In this document: positions 27,261 to 36,276 of the stretch, in pieces
Position numbering within the stretch: the first letter of the stretch is position 1
Layout: every line of letters begins with the position of its first letter
From: JBMOMT01 sp049324835
GTDB taxonomy: Bacteria; Chloroflexota; Anaerolineae; CAYNKW01
DNA length: 64,000 nucleotides
Direction of reading: 5' to 3'
Assembly (NCBI GenBank): GCA_049324835.1
Contig: JBMOMT010000046.1
Coordinates: forward strand, 18,690-82,689
Position numbers and translations under genes: made by a program
Notes under the pieces: model-generated
Databases searched by the model: none
Told to the model about the DNA's origin: nothing
Seen by the model: the letters and a program-made list of their open reading frames with translations, nothing else

Positions 27261-27278
27261 GATTCAGGAGGTCTTTTT
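27243..27278. terminator. bidirectional intrinsic terminator
   Basis: AAGACCTCCTGA (27249-27260) and TCAGGAGGTCTT (27264-27275) form a perfect 12-bp stem with a 3-nt loop. A-run on the left (27243-27250) and T-run on the right (27274-27278) let it serve both convergent genes. Confidence 0.92.
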
Positions 27279-27294
27279 GCATTGCGACGATGGG

Positions 27295-28857
27295 TTATTC
27301 TGCGCCTGGCCCGTTATAGTCTTCGCTGGCGCCCTGGTTGTTGGCGCGGACGATGGCGATAAAGGTGGCGGTGGGGTTGTCTGGATGGGCCTCGATGATA
27401 GCGCCGGCACCGTAGCCGCCGTCTTTGTAATAGCCAAACTCGTCGGTGTTCATATCGGTCGAGACGTTCAGCACGCCGGCCGAAGCGGGATCCGAGTTGG
27501 CCTTGGCGTATCCGGCGATGGTCAGTGTCTGGGTGCTACCAACGGTGCTGCCGTTACGGTCCTTGTAGGTCACATTGACCTTGACGGTAGAACTGCCCAG
27601 GTTCTGAATGGCGATGTAGGTGCGCTGCTTGCCGGGATTAGAAGCGATAAAGTTGGCGTCGCTGGCCCAGCGGATGAACGGCACCGCGATCTTGGACACA
27701 CCTGCCGGCTCACCCAGGAAGGCGGTAAAGGCGTCTGCGGTGGTAGAGGTGCCCGCGTTGGCCGAAGTCTGAGCCTTGCCGATGGCCACGATGGGCGCGC
27801 CGGCCGTGGTGCCGGTAGCGGCGTTGTAGCTGTTGATGACCGCCGAGCCGGTAAAGTTGCTCATGTCTGTGCTATCGCTGGGGCTGCAGGTGACGATGCT
27901 CTTTTTCTGGCCCGGGCCGATCTCGTAGCGACCATCTGTTGCCACGGTGTTGCCATTGGTGTCACGATAGGTCACCTCGATGAAGGCATCTTCCCCGGGC
28001 GTCAGGCTGGCGTTCTGCACCGCATAGTAGGTGTCCAGGCCGTACCGCTCACACAGGCCGGTAGCCAGGTAAACGGTGGTGGCAGCCTTGCTCAACGGCA
28101 CACCCTCAAAGTTGGCCGCCACCGGCCGGGTGGTGTAATACTCGCTGGCTGCAGCCACCACGTTGGCAGCGCCGCCGCTCACAAACTCGGCGGTGATGAT
28201 GGCCGAGCCGTTAAAGCTGGTCAGACTGCTGGACAGGCCCGTGTCAGCCGAATTGGACATGTCGATGTACTTGGACGACTGGGCTGGGATCTCGTGGGTG
28301 ATGGTGCTGGCCAGCGCCCCGTTATTATCGGCATCGTAAAAGTTGATCGTGGCGTCGATGGCCGAGTTCTCGGTGTTCTGGACGGAAAAGACGGTGGTGC
28401 GGCCGAATTTGTTCAGCAGCACCGTGGCCACCAGGTACTGCTCAGATGCATCGCCGCTCTGGAAACCATTGGACAGCAGCCGCATCTTGAAACCTGCATC
28501 CTGTGAGAACTGGACCACTGTGGCCACCAGAGGTTGATCGGCCGACATCACCGCCGAACCACGCCAGCCATCCGAGATGCCACTGACGCTGCCGATGTAA
28601 AAAGAAGCACCGGCACCGGCGGCCAGTGTACCATCGCCGATGCCTTGCAACGGGTTGAAGGGGATGGCCGTGGCGCTGCCCTCGGCATAAAAGTTGACGG
28701 TGATGGTGGCGGCCTCTGTGCCCACGTTTTGGTAGGTCACAGAGACGACCCAACTGGCATCCTTGGCCGACTGCGCCAGCGCCACGTTGGCTCCAACCAC
28801 ACCAAAGATGAGTGCTACCATCATGACAACCGACATGACTTTGAAAAAGGTGCGCAT
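27295..28857 (-). CDS. secreted surface protein of unknown function
   Basis: The protein is 520 residues from ATG 28857 with GCAGGAGGAAC upstream. It has a clear signal peptide ('MVALIFGVVGANVALAQSA', cleavage after ALA near residue 28). The mature protein is rich in T, S, A, G, N and built of repeated beta strands: 'VTYQNVGTEAATITVNFY', 'VQNTENSAIDATINFYDAD' and 'AIQNLGSSTVKVNVTYKD' look like copies of one Ig-like/CARDB-like unit. There is no anchor at the C-terminus. Good promoter, good ribosome site and a strong terminator suggest high expression, so it could be an S-layer or sheath component (inference). Confidence 0.8.
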   Translation of the reverse strand: MRTFFKVMSVVMMVALIFGVVGANVALAQSAKDASWVVSVTYQNVGTEAATITVNFYAEGSATAIPFNPLQGIGDGTLAAGAGASFYIGSVSGISDGWRGSAVMSADQPLVATVVQFSQDAGFKMRLLSNGFQSGDASEQYLVATVLLNKFGRTTVFSVQNTENSAIDATINFYDADNNGALASTITHEIPAQSSKYIDMSNSADTGLSSSLTSFNGSAIITAEFVSGGAANVVAAASEYYTTRPVAANFEGVPLSKAATTVYLATGLCERYGLDTYYAVQNASLTPGEDAFIEVTYRDTNGNTVATDGRYEIGPGQKKSIVTCSPSDSTDMSNFTGSAVINSYNAATGTTAGAPIVAIGKAQTSANAGTSTTADAFTAFLGEPAGVSKIAVPFIRWASDANFIASNPGKQRTYIAIQNLGSSTVKVNVTYKDRNGSTVGSTQTLTIAGYAKANSDPASAGVLNVSTDMNTDEFGYYKDGGYGAGAIIEAHPDNPTATFIAIVRANNQGASEDYNGPGAE

Positions 28858-28903
28858 TTTGTTCCTCCTGCAGAAATGACGCTAGATTGGTGGGTATGTA
28901 TTG

Positions 28904-28932
28904 GTTATATCTTATCTCAAACCTCTTCTCAA
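28904..28932 (-). promoter_or_regulatory. sigma70-type promoter for the secreted protein
   Basis: On the minus strand: TTGAGA (28932-28927), 17-bp spacer, TATAAC (28909-28904), about 45 bp before the start codon. The 260-bp gap 28858-29117 holds this promoter and the divergent one at 29022-29051; nothing else is seen in it. Confidence 0.7.
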
Positions 28933-29021
28933 AGCAATAATACCTCCGGGTTATTCTGCCCTCAATCAGGTTTTTCCTGGCCCAGGAAGCTCTTTATAGG
29001 CAGTTGACCGGCTCTGCAGCA

Positions 29022-29051
29022 TTGCACCAAAAACGACTTGTGTGGTATAAT
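29022..29051 (+). promoter_or_regulatory. sigma70-type promoter for the small lipoprotein
   Basis: TTGCAC (29022-29027), 18-bp spacer, TATAAT (29046-29051). Confidence 0.65.
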
Positions 29052-29117
29052 GTCCTTGTTGAATGTCTGTCAGATGGCCCGAAACCAACAACAAAACCCC
29101 GGCGAGGAAATGGACCC

Positions 29118-29648
29118 ATGAAGACCCTCAAGAACGTTGCCATAGCAACGATGATGATCCTCTTTTTTCTGTTGACGGCGTGTTCTTCGACCCCCGGGCC
29201 TGCTGTCACGGAGAATGTCAGCCCTCTTGGGCTTGTCAGTCCGGTGGCGACGTCGCAACCAGCCCCAACCCCAGTTTCTAGCCGGGTGACGGTGCGTGTA
29301 ACACCGCTGCCTGCGAAATCGGCTTTGACTGGCCAGGTCATCTCTGCCGTGGGTGGATCAGGGCCGTTGGTCGAGACGGTGGTGCGGCTGGCTCGCGTTT
29401 TTTGGAACGAGCAAAAAACCGATGGCGCTTTTTCCCTCGAAGTGGCTTCGAGTCCGAGTGCGGTGACGGATGCCGCAGGCGCGTTTTTTTTCGCCAACGT
29501 CGAACCGGCAGATTACGTGATAGTGATCGGAGATCTGGAAGGCGAGCACGTCATTTTGTCCAACCCGGATGGCAGTGCCCGGATCTTTACCGCCGAACCG
29601 AACAAGATCGTCGATGTCGGCAAGCTGGAAGTCAGATTGAGCAGGTGA
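29118..29648 (+). CDS. small lipoprotein with one carboxypeptidase-regulatory-like beta domain
   Basis: The protein is 176 residues from ATG 29118; an upstream in-frame GTG or ATG would place the promoter inside the gene. The signal ends in the lipobox 'LLTAC' with Cys at about 20, so it is lipid-anchored outside the cell. A Ser/Thr/Pro-rich linker is followed by 'GQVISAVGGSGPLVETVVRLAR' and 'VTDAAGAFFFANVEPADYVIVI', the pattern of a Cna-B/carboxypeptidase regulatory-like fold. No enzyme motif. Role unknown. Confidence 0.75.
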   Translation: MKTLKNVAIATMMILFFLLTACSSTPGPAVTENVSPLGLVSPVATSQPAPTPVSSRVTVRVTPLPAKSALTGQVISAVGGSGPLVETVVRLARVFWNEQKTDGAFSLEVASSPSAVTDAAGAFFFANVEPADYVIVIGDLEGEHVILSNPDGSARIFTAEPNKIVDVGKLEVRLSR

Positions 29649-29699
29649 GTTGCCTTCCGTCCAGTTTGGCCCATCTCTCATGAAACCAGCGTGTGATGG

Positions 29700-29728
29700 T
29701 TGACGTGCTGACTGTTCGGTGTTATAAT
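29700..29728 (+). promoter_or_regulatory. sigma70-type promoter upstream of rho
   Basis: TTGACG (29700-29705), 17-bp spacer, TATAAT (29723-29728). Confidence 0.8.
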
Positions 29729-29897
29729 AGTGTTGTCATCCTTTACGTGTGGCACCATAAAAGTGAGCAGAGCGTATTGTCTCTACCTCTCAGGAAAACG
29801 CCTGATTCCCCTGGTTGACAGGGGGTTGCCTCAAGAGCGCATCGTAGGTTGACCTTCCCGTAACAAAACTCATCATCTGAGCGTTGTGACCTTTTTA

Positions 29898-29923
29898 CCC
29901 GCCTGCCGGGTGGTGGGCTTTTT
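29898..29923 (+). terminator. intrinsic terminator-like hairpin inside the rho leader
   Basis: CCCGCC (29898-29903) pairs with GGTGGG (29912-29917, one G-U pair), followed by CTTTTT. It lies inside the transcribed leader, so it may act as an attenuator. Confidence 0.6.
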
Positions 29924-30160
29924 GTAATCTGCGTTTTCCTGACCCTCTTGTATCCCATAGGATTCCTATTTCGACGATCTCTTGTGTCGATGCAACCCAG
30001 GTTCGATTTCCCGCCGCGGAAACATGGTCGATGCCAGACAACTGGCATCCTGGCGGTCGATCCTGCCAGCCGCCCAAATACCGCGTTTGGCACAGATCGC
30101 TGCCCCTTTGCCACGCCTCGATATCTCTCAAGCAGCGCTTGATTTTAAGGAGTTTGAACG

Positions 30161-31444
<1,284 letters not shown>

Positions 31445-31550
31445 ACGTCCGTCGCCGACAGGCAGCCCGGCCAGAGCCATCTGCGCCGGGTTTTGCCTTT
31501 TACCCCGGCTTGTGTTATCATTGCCACCAAGACCTGATTGGAGGTGCCCG

Positions 31551-32846
31551 TTGTCGAAAAGGATGTGGCCTGTGGGTCTGGCCATTCTCATACTGGCTCT
31601 GGCAGCTTTTGGTCTCTGCGGCTGCCGGCTGGCCCTGCTGCACGACGTGCGCATCTCACCGGCGCGCATCACCCCCAACGCCGACGGTGATACCGACGTG
31701 GCGCGCATCGAGTATCGCCTCAGGCGAAGCGCCTACGTTTCGATCTATTTCCAGGATGAGGCGGGCAACCGTTACGTCTTTCGTGATCAACGTCGGCGCG
31801 CCCGATCCGGCAGCCGACCCTACAGCGTCGATTTTGGCGGCGTGATCGAGGTGACAGGCGAGCGGCACGGTGAGGCCACCGTGCGGGCCAGGGTGTTGCA
31901 CGATGGCAGCTATACCTTTGTGGTGGAAGCTACCGACGACCACGGTCACACCGAATCGGTGCGGCTGCCCTTTCAAGTGACCCATGCCGACACCACGCTG
32001 CCCGAATTGCAGGGTTTTGCCGCCTCGGATGCGGTGTTTAGCCCCAACCGCGATGGCGTGCAGGACCGCGTCAAGATCAATTATTACCTCACCAAACCGG
32101 CTACCGTGCAGGTGTATCTCCAGGACGAACAAGGCCTCAAGTACCCCATCCCGGAGCGTCAGGGGGCGCTCACCACGATAGAACCAGGGGCGTTGGGGCC
32201 GCACGTCTACGATTACGAAGGCGGCGTGGATCAGGGCGCGCAGCCGCCGCCCGATGGTACCTACACCCTCGTGGGTCTGGCCCAAGACCGCGTCGGCCAA
32301 AAGGTGGAACTGACCCGCACCCTGACCATAGCCGATGGCGGCGTGCCGCGCGCCACCATCGTTCAGTTGGATCTGGACTATTCCCATTCTATCGTTGCCC
32401 TCGGCGACACTCTGTGCATCACCGCCACGGTCGAGAATTACGGCGATGCCCCCGTGCGCACCACCGGGCCGGCCCCCGGCACGGTCTATACCAGCGAGCA
32501 GAACTTTAACTCGCTGGGGTGGAACCAGTCGTCCGGCGCCTGGCGTTTTGGCCTCGATTTCGACGGCAACCCGGCCTATCCTTACCCCTTTCGCTGGGCG
32601 GTGGGCCGCCTCGAAGAGTTGGAAAAGCGAGTCATCGAAGGTGAAACGTTTTATTACCTGATGCCCGGCCAGCGGGCGCAGGTGGTGGGCTGCGTGCACA
32701 TTCTCTCTGCGCCGCCGCGTAACCCCACCGTTTTTTACGGCGGCCTCATCCACGAGGACGTGTCGGTGGTCAACGATCAGGCCGATCCGCTCTGGATCAC
32801 GTTCGATGTGCCTGCCACAGGCTCCTGGAATCGATCTTCACCATAA
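31551..32846 (+). CDS. lipoprotein with FlgD-like Ig repeats
   Basis: The protein is 431 residues from TTG 31551. GGAGG at 31540-31544 with a 6-nt spacer decides the start. Signal peptide and lipobox 'FGLCGC' (Cys about 25) predict a lipid anchor. At least two FlgD-type Ig units: 'ISPARITPNADGDTDVARIEY' continuing to 'VSIYFQDEAG', and 'DAVFSPNRDGVQDRVKINYYL' continuing to 'VQVYLQDEQG'. A C-terminal domain ('LCITATVENYGDAPVRTTGP') looks like another beta-sandwich. No enzyme motif. Likely a surface or envelope structural protein. It follows rho by 106 bp with no terminator recognised. Confidence 0.75.
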   Translation: MSKRMWPVGLAILILALAAFGLCGCRLALLHDVRISPARITPNADGDTDVARIEYRLRRSAYVSIYFQDEAGNRYVFRDQRRRARSGSRPYSVDFGGVIEVTGERHGEATVRARVLHDGSYTFVVEATDDHGHTESVRLPFQVTHADTTLPELQGFAASDAVFSPNRDGVQDRVKINYYLTKPATVQVYLQDEQGLKYPIPERQGALTTIEPGALGPHVYDYEGGVDQGAQPPPDGTYTLVGLAQDRVGQKVELTRTLTIADGGVPRATIVQLDLDYSHSIVALGDTLCITATVENYGDAPVRTTGPAPGTVYTSEQNFNSLGWNQSSGAWRFGLDFDGNPAYPYPFRWAVGRLEELEKRVIEGETFYYLMPGQRAQVVGCVHILSAPPRNPTVFYGGLIHEDVSVVNDQADPLWITFDVPATGSWNRSSP

Positions 32847-32967
32847 GGGCAACCGTTCAGGTGCTTTGATAGATGGCAGCGCCGTGAGCTGCGCCGCTGG
32901 CCGTCGAGCAGACCCTCATCGACGCGGCCCTGGTGATCTTGGAAAACGTTATCCGAGCTGTTGCCAC

Positions 32968-34146
32968 ATGACGGGTAAAAACAGAATCCTCACCGCCCTC
33001 GGCGGCGGCAAACCGGCCATCACGCCGGTGGCCATCGACTATATGAGCCTCTACCTGGCCGAACGGGTGGAGCGCGCCTACGTGGCCGCCTATCGTCAGC
33101 GGCTGGAGCGTGAGGGGCGGCTGCGCAAAGACCCAGACCAGGATCTCGAGATACGGGTGCAGGCCACGCTGCAGGCCTACGATTGTTTTCAGGAGCAGCA
33201 CGACTGGTTCAGCGTCTGGGGCGGGCCGCTTCCGGAGCGGGTGGCACAGCAGGAGCTCATTCTGGAAGACGGCGCGGTTTTTGAACTGGATCACACCACG
33301 GGCGTGCGCCGGCAATTGCTGCTGAGCGGCGAAGAAACCAAGACCCGCGAAATGGACGCGCGTTTTGAGCAGGCGCGCCAGGTCTATCACGACCGCGACC
33401 GGCTGAAGCAGGTCATGGCCCGGCAGATGGCAGGGCGGCGCGCTGCCCGCGGCGATCTGCGCCCGGTTGAGGCTATCGTGCGCCAGCGGGGCGACGCCCA
33501 GTTCATCTATACCGGCGCGGCGGCGCCCTTTTGGGCGCCCTTTGATCTCATCGGCTTTGAGGGCATGATGACCTCGCTGCACGACGCGCCGGAACGGGTC
33601 TTTGCCATGTTGGACGCCCATCTCGCGTCGACGCTCGAATATGCCCAGGCTTTCAAAGACGCCGGCGGCCACGGGGTGCGGGTGGAAGAGTGCCTGGCCT
33701 CGGCCGACATGATCTCGCCGGCCATGTACGAGCGTTTTGCCCTGCCCTACGAGGAAAAGCTCTTTGGCCAGCTCCGCCGCATGGGCCTCAAGACCATCCT
33801 CTATTTCTGCGGCGACGTGACGCCCCGCCTGCCTGCGCTGCGCGGGCTGCCCATCGACGCGTTGATGGTGGAGGAAAGCAAAAAGACCTTTGTCATCGAC
33901 ATCGGCGCGGTGCGGGAAGCCGTTGGCCCTGACCTCTGCCTGCTGGGCAACATCGACGCCTACGGCATGGTGGAAAAAGCCACCGAGGCCGGGTTGCAGG
34001 CCGAGGTCGAGCGGCAGATCCGTGTGGCCGGAGCCGACGGCGCCTTTATCGTCGGCGTGGGCAGTCCCCTGACCCTGAACACCCCGCCAGAGCGCGTCGT
34101 TCTGTTGATCCGCAGCGCCCGCCGGGACACAAACACCACGGAGTAG
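32968..34146 (+). CDS. URO-D/MtaA-like corrinoid:cofactor methyltransferase
   Basis: The protein is 392 residues from ATG 32968. No good ribosome site was seen. The fold signature of the uroporphyrinogen decarboxylase superfamily is visible: 'RILTALGGGKPAITPVAIDY', 'GVRVEECLASADMISPAMYER' and 'PDLCLLGNIDAYGM'. Members next to MttB-type genes are usually methylcobamide:CoM/THF-type methyltransferases with a zinc site H-x-C; here the region reads Y-F-C-G, so the histidine seems replaced. True UroD is less likely because no heme genes are near. It probably works in one pathway with the MttB homologue at 34764. No corrinoid-protein gene is in view. Confidence 0.75.
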   Translation: MTGKNRILTALGGGKPAITPVAIDYMSLYLAERVERAYVAAYRQRLEREGRLRKDPDQDLEIRVQATLQAYDCFQEQHDWFSVWGGPLPERVAQQELILEDGAVFELDHTTGVRRQLLLSGEETKTREMDARFEQARQVYHDRDRLKQVMARQMAGRRAARGDLRPVEAIVRQRGDAQFIYTGAAAPFWAPFDLIGFEGMMTSLHDAPERVFAMLDAHLASTLEYAQAFKDAGGHGVRVEECLASADMISPAMYERFALPYEEKLFGQLRRMGLKTILYFCGDVTPRLPALRGLPIDALMVEESKKTFVIDIGAVREAVGPDLCLLGNIDAYGMVEKATEAGLQAEVERQIRVAGADGAFIVGVGSPLTLNTPPERVVLLIRSARRDTNTTE

Positions 34147-34150
34147 AACC

Positions 34151-34234
34151 ATGCCACGGCGCACGTCTCTTTCAGATGTTGTCCGAGGCCCTGGCGAGTT
34201 GGAACGCATCGTGAAGCGGGCCGAGAGACGATGA
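34151..34234 (+). CDS. possible 27-residue small protein or leader ORF
   Basis: ATG 34151 has CGGAG seven bases upstream. It encodes M-P-R-R-T-S-L-S-D-V-V-R-G-P-G-E-L followed by a basic tail, and its TGA overlaps the next start (ATGA at 34231-34234). It is not recognised as any family. Stop/start overlap suggests it could couple translation into the kinase gene. It may also be chance. Confidence 0.35.
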   Translation: MPRRTSLSDVVRGPGELERIVKRAERR

Positions 34235-34767
34235 ATATCTATCTTGCGGGCCTGATCGGCGCCGGCAAAACCACGCTGGGCCGGGAAATCGCCCATCGAC
34301 TGGGCTGGCCTTTCGACGACCTGGACCCGGCCATGGAACGGCTGGCCGGCAAGGATTTCCGGCGCGTGGTGGCCGAAGATGGCTGGCTGGCCTTTCGCCA
34401 GTGGGAGTATCGCATCTGCAAGGGGTTCGCCCGCCTGGAGCGCACTGTCATCGCGCTGGGCGGCGGCACGGTGCGTTACGAGTGGAATCGCGATGCGCTG
34501 CGCGGCACGGGTGTGGTCATCCTGCTCACCGCCGATCTCGACGACCTGGCGGATCGCGTGCGGGCCAACGATCGGCCTCGCGTCAAGGCGGGCACGACGC
34601 TGGAAGAGGACCTGGCCGAAATCTGGGCCACCCACCAAAAGCTGTACTATGATTTCGCCGACATCGTCTACCCAACCGGGCGCGGCAAATCCATCGCCCG
34701 GGAAGTAGACGAGCTGCTGGAAATCTTGAATCGAGATCATGCCATTGCCAGGGAGGAGAGACCATGA
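34231..34767 (+). CDS. shikimate-kinase-like small-molecule kinase
   Basis: The protein is 178 residues from ATG 34231. Motifs: P-loop 'GLIGAGKTTLGREI', 'FDDLDPAME' (acidic substrate residues), 'LAFRQWEY' (the conserved F-R), 'VIALGGGTV' (G-G-G), lid segment 'NDRPRVKAG'. Family length is normal. The usual R-x-P-L-Y motif near the C-terminus reads H-Q-K-L-Y, so an arginine thought to hold the shikimate carboxylate is changed. No other aromatic-pathway gene is nearby, and the gene overlaps the MttB homologue by ATGA. I suspect a different phosphate acceptor belonging to the pathway of this operon; authentic AroK cannot be excluded. Confidence 0.75.
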   Translation: MNIYLAGLIGAGKTTLGREIAHRLGWPFDDLDPAMERLAGKDFRRVVAEDGWLAFRQWEYRICKGFARLERTVIALGGGTVRYEWNRDALRGTGVVILLTADLDDLADRVRANDRPRVKAGTTLEEDLAEIWATHQKLYYDFADIVYPTGRGKSIAREVDELLEILNRDHAIAREERP

Positions 34768-36218
34768 TCAGAGGCCACGATGTCGCCCGCATCACTCCCG
34801 GCCTGCGGGTGCTCGGCGACGAGCAAAAAACCCAGATTCACCAGGCCACGCTGGAGCTCTTGCGCCGGACAGGGGTCAAAATTATCGTGCCGGAGGTGCG
34901 CGAGATTTTGGCCCGGCGCGGCTGCTGGGTAGATGGCGAGCGGGTGCGTTTTCCGGCTCACGTGGTCGAATGGGCGGTGCGCGTCGCACCCAAACGGGTG
35001 GTGCTGTGTGATCGCAACGGCGATCCGGCCATGCGCCTGGAGGGTCGCAACAGTTATTACGGCAGCGGCTCCGATACGCCATTCGTCATCGATGCTTACA
35101 GCGGCCAGCGGCGCACCGCCGTGCTGGCCGACGTGGTCAACGTGGCCCGGCTGGTGGACGCCCTGCCCAACATCGGCTTTTTGATGTGTATGGGCATCGC
35201 CTCCGACGTGAACGAGGCCATCTCGGACCTGTATCACTTTCAGGCGATGGTCAGCCACACGGTCAAACCCATCGTCTACACCGCCTGGAGCCGCCAGAAC
35301 CTGGAGGCCATCATCGCGATGGCCGAAGCCGTGGCCGGCGGCGTCGAGGCGTTGCAGCGTAATCCCTTTTGCGCCCTGTACAGCGAGCCCATCGCGCCGC
35401 TGGTGCATGCCCGTGAAAGCTGCGAAAAACTGCTCACCATCTGCCAGAAGGGCCTGCCGGTGGTCTATACGCCGGGGCTCATCACCGGCGCCTCGTCGCC
35501 GGTGACGCGCGCCGGCGCCGTGGCCCAGGCCAACGCCGAACTGCTCAGCGGGCTGGTCATCGGCCAGAGCATCCGCGAGGGCGCGCCCATGATCGCTGGC
35601 GGCAGCGGCATGATGACCATGGACATGTCGACCATGCTGGCTGCCTATGGCGCGCCGGAATTCATGCTCGATTGGTGCGCCCTGGCCGAGATGAGCCACT
35701 ATTACGGCCTGCCCAACTTTGGTTTTGCCGGCGTCTCGGATGCCAAAACCTTCGACCAGCAGGCCGCCGCCGAGGGCGCGCTGTGGGTCATGCTGGCGGC
35801 GCAAGTGGGCGGCAACCTGATCCACGACGTGGGTTACATCGAATCGGGCCTGACGGCTTCTTACGAAATGCTGGTCACGATGGACGATTTCATCGGCCTG
35901 ACCGGGCGTTTCATGGGTGGCATCGAGGTCAGCGACGAGACGCTGGCCCTGGACGTGATCGACCGTGTGGGCCCCGGCGGTCACTTTTTGGCCGAAAAAC
36001 ACACACTGCGCCATTTCCGCGAGAACTGGTATTCCCGGCTGATGGATCGCGACAGCCGCGAGGGTTGGGAAGCCAAGGGGCGCACCACGCTGGGTGATCG
36101 GGCCAGCGCCCGGGTGCGGCAGGTCCTGGAGAGCCACCAGCCGCCGCCGCTGGACGCGGCCGTGGCTGAAACGTTGGCGGCGATCATCCGCCGGGCCGAG
36201 GCGGCCACGAAAAGGTAA
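34764..36218 (+). CDS. MttB-family (trimethylamine methyltransferase-like) methyltransferase, non-pyrrolysine
   Basis: The protein is 484 residues from ATG 34764 with GGGAGGAGAG upstream. It matches the MttB family over its full length: 'ATLELLRRTGVKI', 'YYGSGSDTPFVIDAYSG', 'MIAGGSGMMTMDMS', 'FGFAGVSDAKTFDQQAAAEG'. The frame runs through without an internal TAG, so no pyrrolysine is used. Characterised non-Pyl homologues demethylate quaternary amines such as glycine betaine, proline betaine or carnitine, passing methyl to a corrinoid protein. The substrate here is unknown. The neighbouring URO-D-like protein would be the natural second methyltransferase, but the corrinoid partner is missing from the window. 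Confidence 0.88.
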   Translation: MIRGHDVARITPGLRVLGDEQKTQIHQATLELLRRTGVKIIVPEVREILARRGCWVDGERVRFPAHVVEWAVRVAPKRVVLCDRNGDPAMRLEGRNSYYGSGSDTPFVIDAYSGQRRTAVLADVVNVARLVDALPNIGFLMCMGIASDVNEAISDLYHFQAMVSHTVKPIVYTAWSRQNLEAIIAMAEAVAGGVEALQRNPFCALYSEPIAPLVHARESCEKLLTICQKGLPVVYTPGLITGASSPVTRAGAVAQANAELLSGLVIGQSIREGAPMIAGGSGMMTMDMSTMLAAYGAPEFMLDWCALAEMSHYYGLPNFGFAGVSDAKTFDQQAAAEGALWVMLAAQVGGNLIHDVGYIESGLTASYEMLVTMDDFIGLTGRFMGGIEVSDETLALDVIDRVGPGGHFLAEKHTLRHFRENWYSRLMDRDSREGWEAKGRTTLGDRASARVRQVLESHQPPPLDAAVAETLAAIIRRAEAATKR

Positions 36219-36225
36219 TATTAGA

Positions 36226-36256
36226 GCCTTACGAAGGTTTGTAACCTTTGCAAGGC
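36226..36256. repeat. 14-bp-arm palindromic (REP-like) hairpin
   Basis: GCCTTACGAAGGTT (36226-36239) and AACCTTTGCAAGGC (36243-36256) pair with two G-U-type differences around a TGT loop. It lies between two coding regions and has no T-run, so a dispersed REP-like palindrome is more likely than a terminator. Confidence 0.6.
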
Positions 36257-36276
36257 TTCCCTGGCAGGAGGCAAAC

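Larger units (their letters stand above)
29649..30160 (+). promoter_or_regulatory. 512-bp leader region of rho
   Basis: No gene is seen here. It has a promoter at 29700-29728 and a hairpin CCCCTG/CAGGGG (29808-29813 with 29819-29824). An intrinsic terminator-like structure lies at 29898-29923, and a small palindrome ATAGGA/TCCTAT at 29957-29969. About 430 nt of leader separate the expected transcription start from the rho start. In several bacteria rho is autoregulated by premature termination in its leader, so control of that kind is plausible. Confidence 0.55.

Noticed and set aside
29990..30030. T-loop-like GGTTCGATTTCCC, possible tRNA 3' end
   Set aside because: The T-stem does not pair and no anticodon or acceptor stem can be built upstream.
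32968..34146. Genuine uroporphyrinogen decarboxylase (hemE)
   Set aside because: No heme genes nearby and the context with an MttB homologue points to the methyltransferase branch of the superfamily.
34764..36218. Pyrrolysine in the MttB homologue
   Set aside because: There is no in-frame TAG within the gene; the frame is open from start to the TAA stop.
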